A program made the position numbers and the translations under genes. Positions 25,172-34,274 of a stretch of DNA of 64,000 nucleotides are shown here, piece by piece (position 1 is the first letter of the stretch; each line of letters begins with the position of its first letter). A model generated the notes under the pieces. It searched no databases, was not told the DNA's origin, and saw only the letters and a program-made list of their open reading frames with translations. The DNA comes from JASGDC01 sp047608145 (GTDB taxonomy: Bacteria > Actinomycetota > Actinomycetes > Actinomycetales > Micrococcaceae). The stretch is from positions 62,001 to 126,000 of the forward strand of contig JASGDC010000034.1 of NCBI GenBank assembly GCA_047608145.1. The letters are read 5' to 3'.

Positions 25172-26998
25172 TTATTTATTAGCCTTTAGCTTAGCAACTA
25201 AATCGTTGTAATCACCTTCAGTAACTACATTTTCTAGTGATATGTGCTGAGCTTTACCAGCCTTTTCTTTAAATTTAGCTGTTTCAGCTTCAGTAGTAAC
25301 TACCAAAGTATTTTCATTAGCTTTAAGCTTTGCAATTGGTGCTGTTTCGATTGGAGTTTCGATACCATTTTGCTTAAATAGTTTACGTAGGATAGTCGCA
25401 CCCATTGAGCTAGAGCCTTTCGTTTTATCGTAAGCGAAAGTTACTTGCTTAATGTCAGTAGCTTCATCAGCTTTTTCTTCTTCAGCAACTGCAGTGCCAC
25501 CTGCTGCTACAGCACCAGCGGCTTTAGCTGTATTTGTTGAGCTTTCAGCTGCAACAGCTTTCTTGCCACCACCCTTAAGGTGTTCCACAATCTCGTCATA
25601 ACGAGGTGAGTTCATGAAGTTCTCTACTGATACGAATGTCGCAGAAGGTGCATTATCTTTAGCACGATCTTGCAATTCTTCTTGAGTCACAATTAACGCT
25701 TTACTGTCATCTTTAAGGTCTCGAACAGCAGAGTTAGTTACTGGATATAGTAGACCAGCTTCTTTAGCTTTATTACGCAATATAGATGCACCCATCGCAC
25801 TTGAACCCATACCAGCATCACAAGCGAAAATAATCTTATCAATTTCACCCATATCTTGGCTAGCTACGCTACCTCCAGCATTATCACCAGCAACAACCTG
25901 GCCTTTACTCTGTGCTTTAGCTTGCTGAACTGATGTTTGAGTAGCTTCGAAGTCATCATCTTCACTCTTATCAGTTTTCAATAATGCACTTGCCACTAAG
26001 AATGAAACAGCTGCCGCAACGAATACTCCTGCTAGTACCGCTAAGTGACCACCTTTTGGCGACATTGCCATCAGTGTCAAAATTGACCCTGGTGAAGCCA
26101 CTGCCTGTAGACCTGCACCAAATAGTTGGAATGTGAAAGTACCTGATACACCACCAGCAATTACTGCTAAGAATAGTTTTGGCTTCATCATTACATACGG
26201 GAAGTAAATTTCATGGATACCACCGAAGAACTGGATAATGATTGCACCTGGCGCTGTAGACTTTGCAGTACCACGGCCGAAAATTGTGTAAGCCAAAAGT
26301 ACACCAAGACCTGGACCAGGGTTTGATTCAAGCAAGAATAATACTGACTTACCCGCTGTCGCTGCCTGTTGTGCACCAAGTGGCACCAAAATTCCGTTAC
26401 CAATTGCATTATTTAAGAATAGAACTTTTGCTGGTTCAATAATGATGTTTGCAAGTGGTAATAGGTGATGTGAAATCAACCAGTTAACTCCGTCACCCAT
26501 AATTCCTGACAAGCCTTTAACGACTGGCCCAATTATGTAGAAGCCAAGAATTGCTAGGAAAAAGCCGATAAATCCAGCAGAAAAGTTGTTAACCAACATT
26601 TCGAAACCAGCCCTTACCTTAGGCTGAACTACTTCATCAAACTTCTTAGTTAAGTAACCACCTAGTGGTCCCATCATCATGGCACCGATAAACATTGGAA
26701 CGTCAGTACCAACAACTACACCCATTGTTGCCACTGCACCAACTACTGCACCACGCTGCCCGTAAAGCATATGACCACCGGTGTATCCGATAAGTATCGG
26801 CAGTAAATAGGTAATCATTGGCGTTACCATTTTGGCTAGTTCTGCGTTTGGAAACCAACCTGCTGGGATGAAGAAACAAGTAATCAAACCCCAAGCGATG
26901 AATGCCCCAATATTAGGCATCACCATACCGCTCAATTTAGTACCGAAGTGCTGGACTTTTACCCTAAGACCAGCGTCCTTCTTTGTTGCATTTTCCAC
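25172..26998 (-). CDS. mtlA: Mannitol PTS permease, EIIC-IIB with a second, cysteine-less IIB domain
   Basis: A 608-residue permease. Residues 1-340 are the membrane EIIC domain (GGIHEIYFPYVMMKPKL at 259-275 carries the GGIHE motif). Residues 384-478 form a normal IIB domain with the phosphorylated Cys393 in FACDAGMGSSAMGASIL. After an Ala/Gly/Glu-rich linker, residues 513-608 form a second IIB fold that aligns closely (FAYDKTKGSSSMGATIL), but tyrosine 523 replaces the cysteine, so it cannot carry phosphate. E. coli MtlA is C-B-A and Gram-positive MtlA is C-B; I know of no usual C-B-B' form. The GTG start follows aaagggg. It is the first gene of the operon, behind a large operator-like palindrome. 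Confidence 0.95.
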   Translation of the reverse strand: MENATKKDAGLRVKVQHFGTKLSGMVMPNIGAFIAWGLITCFFIPAGWFPNAELAKMVTPMITYLLPILIGYTGGHMLYGQRGAVVGAVATMGVVVGTDVPMFIGAMMMGPLGGYLTKKFDEVVQPKVRAGFEMLVNNFSAGFIGFFLAILGFYIIGPVVKGLSGIMGDGVNWLISHHLLPLANIIIEPAKVLFLNNAIGNGILVPLGAQQAATAGKSVLFLLESNPGPGLGVLLAYTIFGRGTAKSTAPGAIIIQFFGGIHEIYFPYVMMKPKLFLAVIAGGVSGTFTFQLFGAGLQAVASPGSILTLMAMSPKGGHLAVLAGVFVAAAVSFLVASALLKTDKSEDDDFEATQTSVQQAKAQSKGQVVAGDNAGGSVASQDMGEIDKIIFACDAGMGSSAMGASILRNKAKEAGLLYPVTNSAVRDLKDDSKALIVTQEELQDRAKDNAPSATFVSVENFMNSPRYDEIVEHLKGGGKKAVAAESSTNTAKAAGAVAAGGTAVAEEEKADEATDIKQVTFAYDKTKGSSSMGATILRKLFKQNGIETPIETAPIAKLKANENTLVVTTEAETAKFKEKAGKAQHISLENVVTEGDYNDLVAKLKANK

Positions 26999-27079
26999 TT
27001 ATGCCCCTTTGTAAAGTATTAGTTAAATTTTTAGTTATAAGTCAATTTTAAGGAAATTCACAGATACTGTACATGGGAA

Positions 27080-27125
27080 CTATTTAGATATTTGGCACAC
27101 TTTAATGTGCCAAATATCTAAATAG
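27080..27125. promoter_or_regulatory. Perfect 20-base inverted repeat upstream of mtlA, candidate MtlR operator
   Basis: Two perfect 20-base arms (ctatttagatatttggcaca and its complement) around cttta-a. The centre, TTGGCACA-6-TGTGCCAA, resembles the MtlR box described in Firmicutes (TTGnCACA-4-TGTGnCAA), but with a six-base spacer. It lies about 80 bases before the mtlA start, where an activator site would be expected. A role as a transcription end point for an older gene on the plus strand is possible but less likely, since no U-run follows. Confidence 0.6.
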
Positions 27126-27177
27126 AGCTAATTAAGCACTAAGATATAGTTAATACTTGTTACGAAAGGAAAGAATT

Positions 27178-27371
27178 ATAGCAGAAGCTAAAACCCTTGA
27201 TAACGACGTCAGTCTACTTTAATGCAAGCTGGCCTATTAGATTACTTCAAAACTTTGAAACCACACCGTCAAAAAGCGTATGTAAATATGATTGAAGAAT
27301 CTAAGACTGAAACTATTAAGAAAAATCGCATTCAAAAGATGATTTTTTCCTTAATAAGGATAAATAACTAG
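27178..27371 (+). pseudogene. Remnant of a YdeI/OmpD-associated-like gene
   Basis: Two pieces survive in different frames. After gaaagga, an ATA codon at 27178 begins IAEAKTLDNDVSLL and then a stop, like the N-terminus of YdeI-family proteins. From 27222 a second frame gives LLDYFKTLKPHRQKAYVNMI, EESKTETIKKNRIQKMI and a stop at 27371, matching the conserved C-terminal helices of that family. The middle of the gene is deleted and the start codon is lost, so it is not functional. Confidence 0.6.
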
Positions 27372-27432
27372 AAGATTACTTATAAGATAGGAATCAACGC
27401 TAAGGGCACAAAACCAGTTGAGCATACCTTTG

Positions 27433-27651
27433 TTAAGCCAAAATACAAAATAAATTACTGGGAAAAACTACGTTTTTAGGCAACATCAATGTAGGAATGA
27501 ATCCTATGGCAATAAAAATAATAGAGATAACATGCCCTAAAGTTGGCAATGCCACATTTACAATAGTTGCATCTAATGCTGGAGCCAAAGCACCAACCAA
27601 CAGAATCCAAGCCTGCTCTTGCAATCTCTTTGAGATTTTATATGGTTTCAT
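27433..27651 (-). pseudogene. Remnant of a DHA2-type MFS drug transporter
   Basis: A 72-codon frame starting MKPYKISKRLQEQAWILLVGALAP, then ALDATIVNVALPTLG, which is the first helix and signature of EmrB/QacA-like exporters. It then jumps straight to a hydrophobic segment ending in FIPTLMLPK, the usual last helix of such proteins. About 400 residues between the two are missing. Intact members have 12-14 helices, so this is an internally deleted relic. Confidence 0.65.
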
Positions 27652-27865
27652 ATTATTCCGTATAAACGCTCGGTAACCGCTGATTTCCTACTCTAACTTT
27701 ACTCTACATAGCTCTGTATAGAGTTACTGTTAAATTAAGTAGCAATATCACAATAAAATAGGTAAAATTATACTGATAAATATAAACAATCATTATCATT
27801 GTTTAGAATGAATTTTATAATAATTGGTATTCATTAACCTCACATCCAGTTATGCTGATAGCATT

Positions 27866-28249
27866 ATGGAACTGCTTGTTTCCCCACTGCTACTAACTAG
27901 CAACAAAAAGCATGCCACGATATTTTGCACTCGAATCGTGGAGCTACTATTTGAGATGCTTTGTGGAGATAGACCACTCAAACAAGTACGAATATTACTT
28001 GTTCCAAGAATTTATCGACAATTCGCTAAAAGGCTATAGCTTATAAATAAAGCAAAAGCTCGAAATCCAAAAATCCCCATACTGCTTTTCAAAAATGTAA
28101 CAGTACAAAAACTACGGATTCAGAGTCCAAATCCTAGCATTTTAGAAGTAAGTTGCATTGCAAAGGACCAAGTCAGAATAAGAGCACTATCATTTAAGCT
28201 AGTTGAAACTAAACAAATCTGGCAACTAACTCAATTAGAAATTGGTTAA
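27866..28249 (+). pseudogene. Rv3235-like (DUF6459) protein with an in-frame amber stop
   Basis: Reading from 27866, the frame encodes RIVELLFEMLCGDRPLKQVR and LLVPRIYRQFAKRL, then a TAG at 28037-28039, and continues in the same frame through NKAKARNPKIPILLFKNV to a final ...QIWQLTQLEIG and TAA at 28249. The pattern (RPL-Q-R-L-V-YR--A-RL, a strand-rich middle, W-L--L-IG end) is that of the small Rv3235/DUF6459 proteins encoded beside secA in actinobacteria. A single nonsense codon splits an otherwise intact gene of about 127 codons. The 3' end overlaps the convergent secA by four bases. Function in the family is unknown. Confidence 0.65.
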
Positions 28250-30849
28250 CTTAACCGACGGCCTGGCTGCTGCTGTGGTGTAGCTTCGCCTTCTTCGTTA
28301 GGCGCTAAGTATTGTAAACTTTGTCCATCAAAGTTTAGTTGTAGTTGCGACTGCTCTCCCGGCACGGTATCTATCTTGAATAAAGATTTAACAGTTTCTA
28401 GACGGATGTTATCCATCATCATATTAAACAGTGCATAACCTTCACGCTGATACTCTACCAATGGATCACGTTGAGCCATTGCTCGTAGCCCAATACCTTC
28501 TTTCAGATAGTCCATTTCGTATAGATGTTCTTGCCATTTTTCACCAATAATTGATAGCAAAGTTTGGCGTTCTACATCACGAAGACCTGGACCAAGTTGA
28601 TCTTCTTTTTTCTGATACTGAACTTTTGCATCTGAAATTAACTCACGAGTAATAAAGTCAGCAGTTAAATTGACCTTACCGTGGGCTGCTTCTTCTACTT
28701 CGTCAATTGAGATATTAACTGGATAAATCTCACGCATATCACTCCAAAGCTGTGGTAAGTCCCAAGTTTCCCCAGTACCTTTATCATGTGCATATTCATC
28801 TACTTTGTCAGTAATAACGTCTTCGAAGAAGTTTTCAACTTTCTTTTTTAAGTCATCACCTTTAAGGATCTGACTGCGATCACTGTATATTGCTTCACGT
28901 TGACGGTTCATCACATCATCATACTTCAAGATATTTTTACGCTGTTCAGCATGAGTTGACTCTACCTGATTTTGTGCTGACATAATTGCTTTAGAAACCA
29001 TCTTAGATTCAATAGGCACATCATCTGGAAGTGATGAATTCATAATACGTTCGCCCATAGCTGGGTTAAACATCCGCATTAAATCATCAGTCATTGAAAG
29101 GTAAAAACGAGATTCACCTGGGTCACCCTGGCGTCCGGCACGCCCACGCAACTGGTTATCAATACGACGCGACTCATGACGCTCAGTACCAAGCACATAA
29201 AGACCGCCAAGTTTAATTACCTCATCATGCTCTGCTTTAACTTGCTCTTTAGCTTTAGCCAAAGCATCTGGCCATAATTCTTCATAGTGTTCTGGTGTAT
29301 GAGCTGGATCAAGACCAGCTGCCTTCATCTTATCTACTGCAATATGCTCATCGTTACCGCCAAGCATGATGTCGGTACCACGACCAGCCATGTTTGTCGC
29401 AACTGTTACTGCACCTTTACGGCCAGCCTGGGCCACAATAGACGCTTCATGTTCGTGGAATTTCGCATTCAACACCTCATGCTTAACTCCGACTTCACGA
29501 AGCTTAGCAGATAAGTATTCACTTTTTTCCACGCTAGTAGTACCAACCAAAATTGGCTGGCCCTTTTCATGACGTTCTACAATATCCTCTACTACTGCTT
29601 CAAACTTAACAATCTCATTTTTATAGATTAAGTCAGAATGATCGATACGTTGCATCGGCTTATTAGTAGGAATTGGCACTACACCTATCTTATAAGTAGA
29701 CATGAACTCTGCAGCTTCAGTTTCCGCAGTACCAGTCATACCAGAAAGTTTGTCATAAAGCCTGAAGTAATTCTGTAGCGTAATGGTCGCCATTGTCTGG
29801 TTTTCTGCCTGAATTTCTACATTTTCTTTAGCTTCAATAGCTTGGTGCACACCATCGTTATAGCGACGTCCTTCTAGAATACGTCCTGTGTGTTCATCAA
29901 CAATCATTACTTCGCCATTTTGCACTACATAATCTTTATCGCGTTTAAAAAGCTCTTTTGCTTTAATTGCGTTGTTTATAAAACCAATAAGTGGAGTATT
30001 TTGTACATCATATAGGTTACTAATGCCTAAGTAATCTTCTACTTTATCGATACCCGGATCAAGCAGACCTACAGTCTTTTTCTTTTCGTCTACTTCGTAA
30101 TTTTCATTAATCTTTAAACGCTTCACAATACGGGCAAATTCCACATACCAACGGTTTGCATCTCCAGATGCCGGTCCAGAGATAATTAACGGAGTACGCG
30201 ACTCATCAATCAAAATTGAGTCTACCTCATCAACTATTGCGAAGTTGTGTCCTCGCTGTACTAGTTCATCTTGGCTCCAAGCCATGTTATCGCGTAAATA
30301 ATCAAAGCCAAACTCATTATTCGTACCGTATGTGATGTCGCAGTTATACTCAGCTAGTCGTTCATCTGGAGTCATTGAGGAGAGAATACAGCCGCAAGAG
30401 ATACCTAGGAAACGGAAAATACGTCCCATTAATTTGGACTGATACTCAGCCAAGTAATCGTTAACTGTTACGATATGGACACCTTTACCTGTCAACGCAT
30501 TCAGATAAGCTGGTAAAGTCGCAACTAACGTCTTACCTTCACCAGTTTTCATTTCTGAAATATTGCCCATGTGTAGGTTAGCCCCACCCATAACTTGCAC
30601 TCGGAAATGGCGCATGCCCAAGGTGCGTTCTGCTGCCTCACGCACAGCAGCAAAAGCTTCGGGCAAGAGCTCATCAAGCTTCTCACCTTTCTGGTAGCGC
30701 TCTTTTAAAGATTCTGTTTCAGCTTTAAGCTCTTCATCGCTTAGCTTTTTAAATTCATCTTCAAGAGCATCCACAGCATTAGCATAATTGCCAAGCTTTT
30801 TTAAAGTGCGTGTATCTCCAACTCGGAGTACTTTTTCAAGAACTTTCAC
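28246..30849 (-). CDS. secA: Preprotein translocase ATPase SecA
   Basis: An 867-residue SecA that drives proteins through SecYEG. Present in order: Walker A region MKTGEGKTLVATLPAYL (about 101-117), DEAD-like VDEVDSILIDESRTPLIISG, the preprotein cross-linking domain, NBD2 with TVATNMAGRGTDIMLGGN and RGRAGRQGDPGESRFYLS, the helical scaffold and wing domains. The short C-terminal tail lacks the zinc-binding cysteine cluster, as usual in actinobacteria. The start is GTG. It lies downstream of hpf in the same direction, the conserved hpf-secA order. No second secA is visible here. Confidence 0.97.
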   Translation of the reverse strand: MKVLEKVLRVGDTRTLKKLGNYANAVDALEDEFKKLSDEELKAETESLKERYQKGEKLDELLPEAFAAVREAAERTLGMRHFRVQVMGGANLHMGNISEMKTGEGKTLVATLPAYLNALTGKGVHIVTVNDYLAEYQSKLMGRIFRFLGISCGCILSSMTPDERLAEYNCDITYGTNNEFGFDYLRDNMAWSQDELVQRGHNFAIVDEVDSILIDESRTPLIISGPASGDANRWYVEFARIVKRLKINENYEVDEKKKTVGLLDPGIDKVEDYLGISNLYDVQNTPLIGFINNAIKAKELFKRDKDYVVQNGEVMIVDEHTGRILEGRRYNDGVHQAIEAKENVEIQAENQTMATITLQNYFRLYDKLSGMTGTAETEAAEFMSTYKIGVVPIPTNKPMQRIDHSDLIYKNEIVKFEAVVEDIVERHEKGQPILVGTTSVEKSEYLSAKLREVGVKHEVLNAKFHEHEASIVAQAGRKGAVTVATNMAGRGTDIMLGGNDEHIAVDKMKAAGLDPAHTPEHYEELWPDALAKAKEQVKAEHDEVIKLGGLYVLGTERHESRRIDNQLRGRAGRQGDPGESRFYLSMTDDLMRMFNPAMGERIMNSSLPDDVPIESKMVSKAIMSAQNQVESTHAEQRKNILKYDDVMNRQREAIYSDRSQILKGDDLKKKVENFFEDVITDKVDEYAHDKGTGETWDLPQLWSDMREIYPVNISIDEVEEAAHGKVNLTADFITRELISDAKVQYQKKEDQLGPGLRDVERQTLLSIIGEKWQEHLYEMDYLKEGIGLRAMAQRDPLVEYQREGYALFNMMMDNIRLETVKSLFKIDTVPGEQSQLQLNFDGQSLQYLAPNEEGEATPQQQPGRRLS

Positions 30850-30871
30850 TAATTATCTCTCTATACAAGTA

Positions 30872-30920
30872 TCGACCCAATAACTAAGTACTCTTTCCAG
30901 TTTACTAGTTATTGAGTCGA
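30872..30920. other. Imperfect hairpin between hpf and secA
   Basis: Fifteen-base arms with one mismatch (tcgac-caataacta and complement) around a 19-base loop, in the 100 bases between the hpf stop and the secA start. No U-run follows on the minus strand. It may partly end hpf transcripts or act in the secA leader; the sequence alone does not decide. Confidence 0.35.
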
Positions 30921-30949
30921 ATGGTGAAGTTAGTTAGTCAAAATATTAA

Positions 30950-31672
30950 CTATTTTGCTTTGTAGTTAAGAACCTCTTCATCAGAAGCTTCTTCAATGCC
31001 ATCTTCAAGTGTAATAACACCGTAGTCCCAACCTTTACGACGGTATACTACGTGTGGCTGCTTTGAATCTTCTTCAATGAATAAGTAAAAATCGTGACCT
31101 AATAGCTCCATATTATCTACCGCATCTTCAACTTTCATCTCAGTTACTGGGAAAGCTTTGCGACGGATAACTACTGGTGAAGCGTATTCTTCTTCCTCAG
31201 TATTTGTATTCTGGGTAGTTAAATCAGCTTTACTTTCTTCAAAAATACGTTCAATTGGATCTGGAATCACGCCACCTTCAACATCTTCAGAATATTGAGA
31301 ACCTCCTTGCTCAGGCAATGCTGTAGCTGTTGCGGTAGAAGTCTTCTTACGACGACCTTTACGGGCAATGTGCTTCCTCTTATCATGCGCACGACGCAAA
31401 CGTTCTATTAACTTTTTGAATGCAAGATCAAAAGTCTCTTTTTCCTCAGAACCAGTAGCTTCAGAACGAATTGCTGGGCCACGGCTAATGACTGTTAATT
31501 CAGTTTTAATAGCTGAGTCGCTTACTTTTGCATGTTCGTTTTCAGAAACCTTAACGTCAAGACGAGCTGTAGAAGCTACACCCAATTGAGTAACTTTCTC
31601 AGCCTTTGCATTAACGTATTCCTCTAAATCTTTGGAGATTTTGTGGTTTCTACCAATGAACTGTATCTTCAC
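30950..31672 (-). CDS. hpf: Ribosome hibernation promoting factor, long form
   Basis: A 240-residue long HPF. The N-terminal S30AE domain (about 1-105) opens KIQFIGRNHKISKDLEEYVN and binds the small subunit; after a linker, the C-terminal domain (PVTEMKVEDAVDNMELLGHDFYLF through YRRKGWDYGVITLE) dimerises ribosomes into inactive 100S particles in stationary phase. Length fits actinobacterial long HPF. The start is GTG preceded by aaggaggg, a strong ribosome site. It is followed by secA in the same direction and preceded by the decayed comF, the normal comF-hpf-secA neighbourhood. Confidence 0.95.
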   Translation of the reverse strand: MKIQFIGRNHKISKDLEEYVNAKAEKVTQLGVASTARLDVKVSENEHAKVSDSAIKTELTVISRGPAIRSEATGSEEKETFDLAFKKLIERLRRAHDKRKHIARKGRRKKTSTATATALPEQGGSQYSEDVEGGVIPDPIERIFEESKADLTTQNTNTEEEEYASPVVIRRKAFPVTEMKVEDAVDNMELLGHDFYLFIEEDSKQPHVVYRRKGWDYGVITLEDGIEEASDEEVLNYKAK

Positions 31673-31778
31673 GATAACCCTCCTTGATCATCATTTTCCC
31701 TTTACTTAACCATAGCATCTATCAAGGAAAACAGCACTTTCAAAAGCAATTTTGGCTTGTCTACTAAAATATGGTACT

Positions 31779-32299
31779 TTACTTGTAAACAGTGGCTAAA
31801 ATCGCCGCACAATTAACTGAAATACCAGTGGCTTTTAGTGCTCTGGCTCCTTCTGCCAAAGTAGCACCAGTGGTACAGATGTCATCAATCAAAATAATCT
31901 GTGAATTTGGTAGGTATTTCAACTGTCGCTCTCTTTTTAAGGGAACCCACATTGTCTTATACACATTCCATTTACGATTACTGGCATTGGAACTAGTATG
32001 ATATTTTGCACAGTACTCTCACAAATTGCAGCTTCGATAATTTGAGTTAATGCACTTGCGATAAAAGGTAATAGGTCACGGCGCCCAGCACTTTTATAAT
32101 TTTTTAATAAAACATCAAAACCATCACCATAGATTGCATAATGCCACAAAGGAAAAGGTAAACGACTTTTATAAAATAAAGTTGGTTGGTAGTCGAGGAA
32201 TTGTGCTTTACAAACAGTGCACCATTTTTCCCCAAATTTTTTACACATCGCACAATGATTGGGTAAAAAGATTTCTTTTAGCGCTACTAAGCTCAGGAG
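31779..32299 (-). pseudogene. comF: Decayed comF (phosphoribosyltransferase-fold competence protein)
   Basis: The N-terminal part, in the frame running from 32299 through LVALKEIFLPNHCAMCKK and GEKWCTVCKAQF, keeps the four-cysteine zinc motif of ComF and reaches NIILVPMP. There the frame changes: the continuation (ASNRKWNVYKTMWVPLKRER) and the phosphoribosyltransferase signature LIDDICTTGATLAEGARAL lie in another frame and end at 31779. Between VPMP and the signature only about 40 residues remain where intact ComF has about 90, so there is a deletion as well as a frameshift. No ATG, GTG or TTG start precedes the zinc motif; only CTG is available directly after the DUF3499 stop. The gene is very likely dead. 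Confidence 0.7.
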
Positions 32300-32686
32300 T
32301 TAGTCCTTATTACTATTAGGAATAATCCGTAAATGATTCCTAGAATTACGCATTCCAGGAGGGTTTGTAGGTTTAGGTGGAGTCATTGCAGTTTTTTCTT
32401 CACGAGGACTCTTAATCTGCACTTGCTCTTCTTTTAAGACATCTGCAATTGCCAGTAAATCTTCATCCTCAGTTTTTTCCATGTCTGGAATTTCTAAACG
32501 TAAAACATCCCAACCTTTAGGCACATTTAGCCGCTCGGTATGTTTACGACATAAATCATAAGCATGCGGCTCAGCATAAGTAGATAACTGCCCTAGAACT
32601 GCTGTCGAATCAGCATAGACAAAAGTTAAAGTGGCTACAGCGATGCCGTTACACCCTGGTTTTGAACATTTTCTTTTTATTTCCAC
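32300..32686 (-). CDS. DUF3499 zinc-ribbon-like protein
   Basis: A 128-residue protein of the actinobacterial DUF3499 family. It opens KRKCSKPGCNGIAVATLTFV and contains AEPHAYDLCRKHTERLNVP, giving Cys/Cys...Cys/His pairs likely to hold zinc; GWDVLRLE follows and the last 60 residues are poorly conserved and charged. The family is found next to DUF5719 proteins and WhiB2 in actinobacteria (Rv3258c region), as here. No activity is known. Its stop codon is directly followed by the remains of comF. Confidence 0.85.
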   Translation of the reverse strand: MEIKRKCSKPGCNGIAVATLTFVYADSTAVLGQLSTYAEPHAYDLCRKHTERLNVPKGWDVLRLEIPDMEKTEDEDLLAIADVLKEEQVQIKSPREEKTAMTPPKPTNPPGMRNSRNHLRIIPNSNKD

Positions 32687-32786
32687 AATTTCTAGGTTAC
32701 CTTATCCATCCCGAGTAAGTGAACTACTGTCTATCACTTAATATCTAATACTGATGAATTTCAAATCATTGAAGTTACATGTTTGA

Positions 32787-34274
32787 TCAAGGAATAATCC
32801 GTACTTTTTCTTGCTGATCATTTTGAGCAGCACTACCAATTTGAGCTGAGGCAAGATAAGCACCGTCTCCTCGAGACATATTTTGGCCCACATATAAGTC
32901 ACCAGAATTTACTTCTAACAAGTAGCCATTTTCAGTTAGAGGTAAACTACTGGAATCAAAAGTACGTTGTGTATTAGCCGCAAAACTCAGTGAGGTTTTC
33001 ACACCAACTTCACCAAGATTATTTATTGGTGCAATTGTAGCTTGTGCAGCCGAAGTCGCAAAGAAGGTAAATTGGTTATCAAGCTCTGGGGCTGGGATAA
33101 TATAGTTTGCACCTTTAACAGCATCACCTGTGCTCATCCAAGCTAAATCTGTAGTCTTTGGATCATCATCACTAATTGCAAAGTTACGAACTCCACTAGC
33201 TACTGGCACATCAGAGGTTACTACAAAACTATACTTACCTCCAGCAATGCCATCTAAATCTTTATCGAGAGAAGTTTTAGGTTGAACCTGGAATTTCATA
33301 GCAACACTTAATGGCGATCCTTCTGCATAGACTGTCACGGTAACATTTGCAACCTTGTCTCCTGGGTTAGTTACTCGGACAATACCCTTTGAATCACCAT
33401 AGACTTTCATGTCCTCATCATTAACTTTAGAAATATCGTCCAAAGAAACTCCAGTAATTACTTGCCTCTTGCTCAGAGCTTGAGATGGCATTACATAAGA
33501 AATACCACCTGGTGTAGTACCACGTAACACTGTAGTTTGGGCAAAAATTGAAGTTGCACCACCCGTACTAGTTGCATGGATCGCGATATTACCTTGATTA
33601 CCGGTTAAGGCTGCAATATTAACTAACTTTTGACTATGTGACCCAATAACGTAGCTTTGTGCTGATGTTCCATTGACATTGGGATTTTCGGTAAAGAACT
33701 CCAAATTAACAGTACTTGGCTTATCTGAAATATTAGCAATAGCTAACACAGTACTACGACCAGTATTAGTAGAACCACCAATAAGCCACGTGTCATTACT
33801 TGGAATTACACAATAGCCTGCTGCTAGCCCCTTTAAGTCACCAGAAGTAGCTGCTGATGCCGCTAAGCCATTATAGTCATTTAAGGATTTAGTATTTTCC
33901 CAAAACAAATCGGTTAAACCAGCGACTCCGACACTCTTTTGGTTCGCGACTTGTTTTTGCAACATACCGCCACCTACATCTTTTAAGTTAAGGTTATCTG
34001 CTATCGCATGATCCTTATTAGCAAGTGCTGTAACGGCACCTCTAACTTCAGAATACTTTGGCGCAAATTGAGCATCAACATCGCCTCCTGCCGATTCAGG
34101 AAATTTAACTGGCCCAGGACAAACCCTATGTGATACGACACTATTAACTTCACTATCTTGTGCAGTAAATTTTTGATTAAAAGTATTTCCAGTAAATTGA
34201 GATCCTGCGATGGCAAGAGCAGATACTGCGACAATACCGCTAGTTACCAGTATGCGTTTTTTATTGTCCGCCAT
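32787..34274 (-). CDS. DUF5719 membrane-anchored extracytoplasmic protein
   Basis: A 495-residue protein with a short cytoplasmic end, one N-terminal membrane helix (about 8-25, ILVTSGIVAVSALAIAGSQF) and a large outer region rich in beta-strand-like, Ser/Thr/Asn/Gly-containing segments. It matches the DUF5719 type encoded after the large membrane glycosyltransferase in actinobacteria. Its ATG lies inside the end of that gene, a 14-base overlap with aagggggcg as ribosome site, so the two are translationally coupled. Its function is unknown; the pairing suggests a partner in envelope polysaccharide or protein modification. Confidence 0.8.
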   Translation of the reverse strand: MADNKKRILVTSGIVAVSALAIAGSQFTGNTFNQKFTAQDSEVNSVVSHRVCPGPVKFPESAGGDVDAQFAPKYSEVRGAVTALANKDHAIADNLNLKDVGGGMLQKQVANQKSVGVAGLTDLFWENTKSLNDYNGLAASAATSGDLKGLAAGYCVIPSNDTWLIGGSTNTGRSTVLAIANISDKPSTVNLEFFTENPNVNGTSAQSYVIGSHSQKLVNIAALTGNQGNIAIHATSTGGATSIFAQTTVLRGTTPGGISYVMPSQALSKRQVITGVSLDDISKVNDEDMKVYGDSKGIVRVTNPGDKVANVTVTVYAEGSPLSVAMKFQVQPKTSLDKDLDGIAGGKYSFVVTSDVPVASGVRNFAISDDDPKTTDLAWMSTGDAVKGANYIIPAPELDNQFTFFATSAAQATIAPINNLGEVGVKTSLSFAANTQRTFDSSSLPLTENGYLLEVNSGDLYVGQNMSRGDGAYLASAQIGSAAQNDQQEKVRIIP

